Shown here one piece after another: positions 62,480 to 64,000 of a DNA stretch of 64,000 nucleotides. The DNA is from Niallia circulans. Lineage in GTDB: Bacteria > Bacillota > Bacilli > Bacillales > Cytobacillaceae. The translations under genes and the position numbers were made by a program. Location: contig NZ_CP026031.1 of NCBI RefSeq assembly GCF_003726095.1, positions 1 through 64,000 on the forward strand, written 5' to 3'. Numbering within the stretch: the first letter of the stretch is position 1; every line of letters begins with the position of its first letter. The notes beneath the pieces were generated by a model. It was not told the DNA's origin and ran no database searches. It was given only the letters and a program-made list of their open reading frames with translations.

Positions 62480-63412
62480 TTGTTAGAAATAATGAATTTA
62501 TCTAAATCATTTAAAGGGAAGCAAGTTGTGAATTCTGTCAATTTATATTTAGAGCGTGGAGAAATTGTAGGCTTACTTGGACCGAATGGTGCAGGTAAAT
62601 CTACAACAATATCTATGATATCTTCTTTGGTTTCTCCTCAAGAGGGGGACGTACGTTTAAATAATGAAAGTATTTTAAAAACACCGCAGGCTTTACGGAA
62701 GGTTCTTGGAGTAGTACCACAAGAACTTGCTGTTTATATGGATTTATCTGCTCGAGAAAACTTACTATTTTTCGGTAAAATGCATCGTATTCCTAAAAAA
62801 ATTTTACAGAAGAGAGTAGATGAAGTTCTTGAAATAATTGGTTTAAAAGAACGGGAAAAGGATTTGGTCAAAACCTTCTCAGGCGGAATGAAACGAAGAT
62901 TAAATATTGGTGTTGCTTTAATCCATGAACCAGAAATTATTATTATGGATGAACCAACTGTTGGAATTGATCCACAATCCAGAAATTATATTTTAGAAAC
63001 AGTAAAAAGACTAAATAAGGAAAAGCAAATGACAGTTCTTTATACAAGTCATTATATGGAAGAAGTAGAGTTTCTTTGTAATCGAATTTATATTATGGAC
63101 CATGGTGAAATCATTGCTTCGGGAACGAAGGAGGATATTAAAAATATTCTTTCGGCAGAAACAGCCATTAACATTAAGGTGGAAATCGTCAAACATGAAT
63201 TTACAGAAGCCCTCCGTCATCTTGAAAGCATTAAGAATATCTCGATTCAACAATCAGTGATTACGGTTATTGTACCAAGGGAAGTGAATTTGTTAAAAGA
63301 TATATTGCGGATTGCCGAAGAACAGAAGACAAATGTACTCTCTGTAAATATTGAGGCGCCTACTTTAGAAGATGTGTTCTTGCATTTAACAGGCCGTCAA
63401 TTAAGAGATTAG
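62480..63412 (+). CDS. ABC transporter ATP-binding protein (LnrL/drug-exporter type)
   Basis: A 310-residue ATPase of the DRA group: Walker A LGPNGAGKST (about residues 36-45), signature FSGGMKRRL, Walker B IIIMDEPTVGIDP, H-loop YTSHYMEEVE, and a C-terminal regulatory domain ending in LEDVFLHLTGRQLRD. The TTG at 62480 lies nine bases after GAAAGG; the ATG at 62471 abuts the ribosome site and is unlikely. First gene of an ABC-2 exporter operon; in linearmycin-resistance loci such a gene is followed by two permeases. Confidence 0.85.
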   Translation: MLEIMNLSKSFKGKQVVNSVNLYLERGEIVGLLGPNGAGKSTTISMISSLVSPQEGDVRLNNESILKTPQALRKVLGVVPQELAVYMDLSARENLLFFGKMHRIPKKILQKRVDEVLEIIGLKEREKDLVKTFSGGMKRRLNIGVALIHEPEIIIMDEPTVGIDPQSRNYILETVKRLNKEKQMTVLYTSHYMEEVEFLCNRIYIMDHGEIIASGTKEDIKNILSAETAINIKVEIVKHEFTEALRHLESIKNISIQQSVITVIVPREVNLLKDILRIAEEQKTNVLSVNIEAPTLEDVFLHLTGRQLRD

Positions 63413-63423
63413 GAGGATTCCAG

Positions 63424-64000
63424 ATGCTTTGGCAAATGATAAAAAAAGAATTATTACTGATTTGGAGAAGACCCCGAGAGCTGGTTGTCTTGTTGTTAAT
63501 GCCATTTGTGCTTATCACGATTCTTGGCAGCGCATTAGGAGCTTTGGATAATGATAGCGAAGTGGAAGTAAAAGCGAAGCTAGCTGTGGTGGTAGAGGAT
63601 CAAGAACAGCAAGCCCAACAAGAAATAATAGAAAAAATAAACCAGTCTCCTTTAAGCAATCAAGAGAAAAATGCAAAAATAGCGCATATTCAGGCTCTGC
63701 AGCCGATAGCTACATTTATGAAAGCAGTCGGGGAAAGTCCTGATTTGAAGAAATTCCTTTCCGTTACGGAATATAATGACCGGACCAAAGTAAAGGAAAA
63801 GGATTTTGACGGTGTATTATTGATTCCCGAAGGATTTACTTCTGACTTTTATACGAATTTTTTAGAGGAAGAAACCGATCTTCCATCGTGGATAATAAAG
63901 ACAAAAAACCAAGAGTCCCTTCAGGCAACTATTATTGAGGATATTTTGGCGAATTATCAAAAAGAGTGGACGTATCTAAAGACAGCCCAAGATCTTCAAA
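63424..64000 (+). CDS. ABC-2 type permease (N-terminal part, truncated by window end)
   Basis: 192 codons of a permease: MLWQMIKKELLLIWRRPREL, one membrane helix (residues 21-38, VVLLLMPFVLITILGSAL), then the large extracytoplasmic domain typical of ABC-2 permeases. It starts 11 bases after the ATPase gene with TTAGGAGGATTCCAG as ribosome site. The remaining helices are beyond the window. Confidence 0.85.
   Translation, partial: MLWQMIKKELLLIWRRPRELVVLLLMPFVLITILGSALGALDNDSEVEVKAKLAVVVEDQEQQAQQEIIEKINQSPLSNQEKNAKIAHIQALQPIATFMKAVGESPDLKKFLSVTEYNDRTKVKEKDFDGVLLIPEGFTSDFYTNFLEEETDLPSWIIKTKNQESLQATIIEDILANYQKEWTYLKTAQDLQ

Overview
The window is AT-rich, densely coded chromosomal DNA from a spore-forming, low-GC Gram-positive bacterium of the family Bacillaceae. 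The evidence is an alpha/beta small acid-soluble spore protein, a complete gerP spore-coat germination operon, YheC/YheD coat-associated proteins, ComK, ScoC and EcsABC, with AGGAGG-type ribosome binding sites and many TTG/GTG starts. Gene order follows the Bacillus subtilis yhe-yha-yhg-yhf-yhj-yis segment, but protein divergence and missing neighbours (prsA, pbpF, hemY, sbcCD, yheB) show it is not B. subtilis. A Niallia/Bacillus-like genome is likely (inference). No tRNA, rRNA, prophage, insertion sequence or CRISPR was seen; nearly all of the window is core genome.

Layout: 0-5.5 kb holds spore genes, yheA, yhaX and hemZ. 5.6-9.3 kb holds a purine permease behind a PurBox-like promoter and the yhaQP ABC exporter. 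9.3-15 kb holds the yhaO-yhaN-yhaM nuclease cluster behind a LexA-like box, then yhaL. 15-20.7 kb holds a gene-poor stretch, two tiny YjcZ-type spore proteins, small membrane proteins, scoC, yhaH, serC and hit. 20.7-21.3 kb is a non-coding stretch with three tandem copies of a structured motif, between divergent hit and ecsA. 21.3-27.8 kb holds ecsABC, yhaA, a PAP2 phosphatase and a YhfA-like transporter. 28-30.5 kb holds a LiaF-LiaS-LiaR type envelope-stress system. 30.5-34 kb holds heme genes (hmoB, hemE, hemH) with two PerR-box-like palindromes upstream of hemE. 34-36.9 kb holds yhgD/yhgE. 37-46 kb holds lplJ, yhfN, an IDEAL protein, comK, yhjD with a LexA-like box, a YuxL-type peptidase, an LCP protein, yhjE and a signal peptidase. 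46-53.5 kb holds addB-addA. 53.6-56.1 kb holds gerPA-PF with gerPF duplicated. 56.4-64 kb holds yisK, yisL, a two-component system whose regulator gene is frameshifted, a YitT protein, a CNNM/CBS protein and the start of a drug-type ABC exporter operon.

Functional themes: DNA-damage repair (yhaONM and yhjD under LexA-like boxes; addBA), heme synthesis and turnover (hemZ, hemE, hemH, hmoB), spore formation and germination (yheCD, SASP, yhaX, yhaL, YjcZ-like, gerP), exoprotein and competence control (scoC, ecs, comK) and envelope stress (liaFSR, YhgE, an Lnr-like kinase/regulator/ABC set).

The most notable unexplained signals are the tandem structured repeats between hit and ecsA, the response-regulator frameshift lying exactly on an A AAA AAG slippery heptamer, the PerR-like boxes at hemE, and a palindromic terminator family found in two convergent intergenic gaps. 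All family calls come from reading motifs and from memory of B. subtilis proteins; no searches were run.
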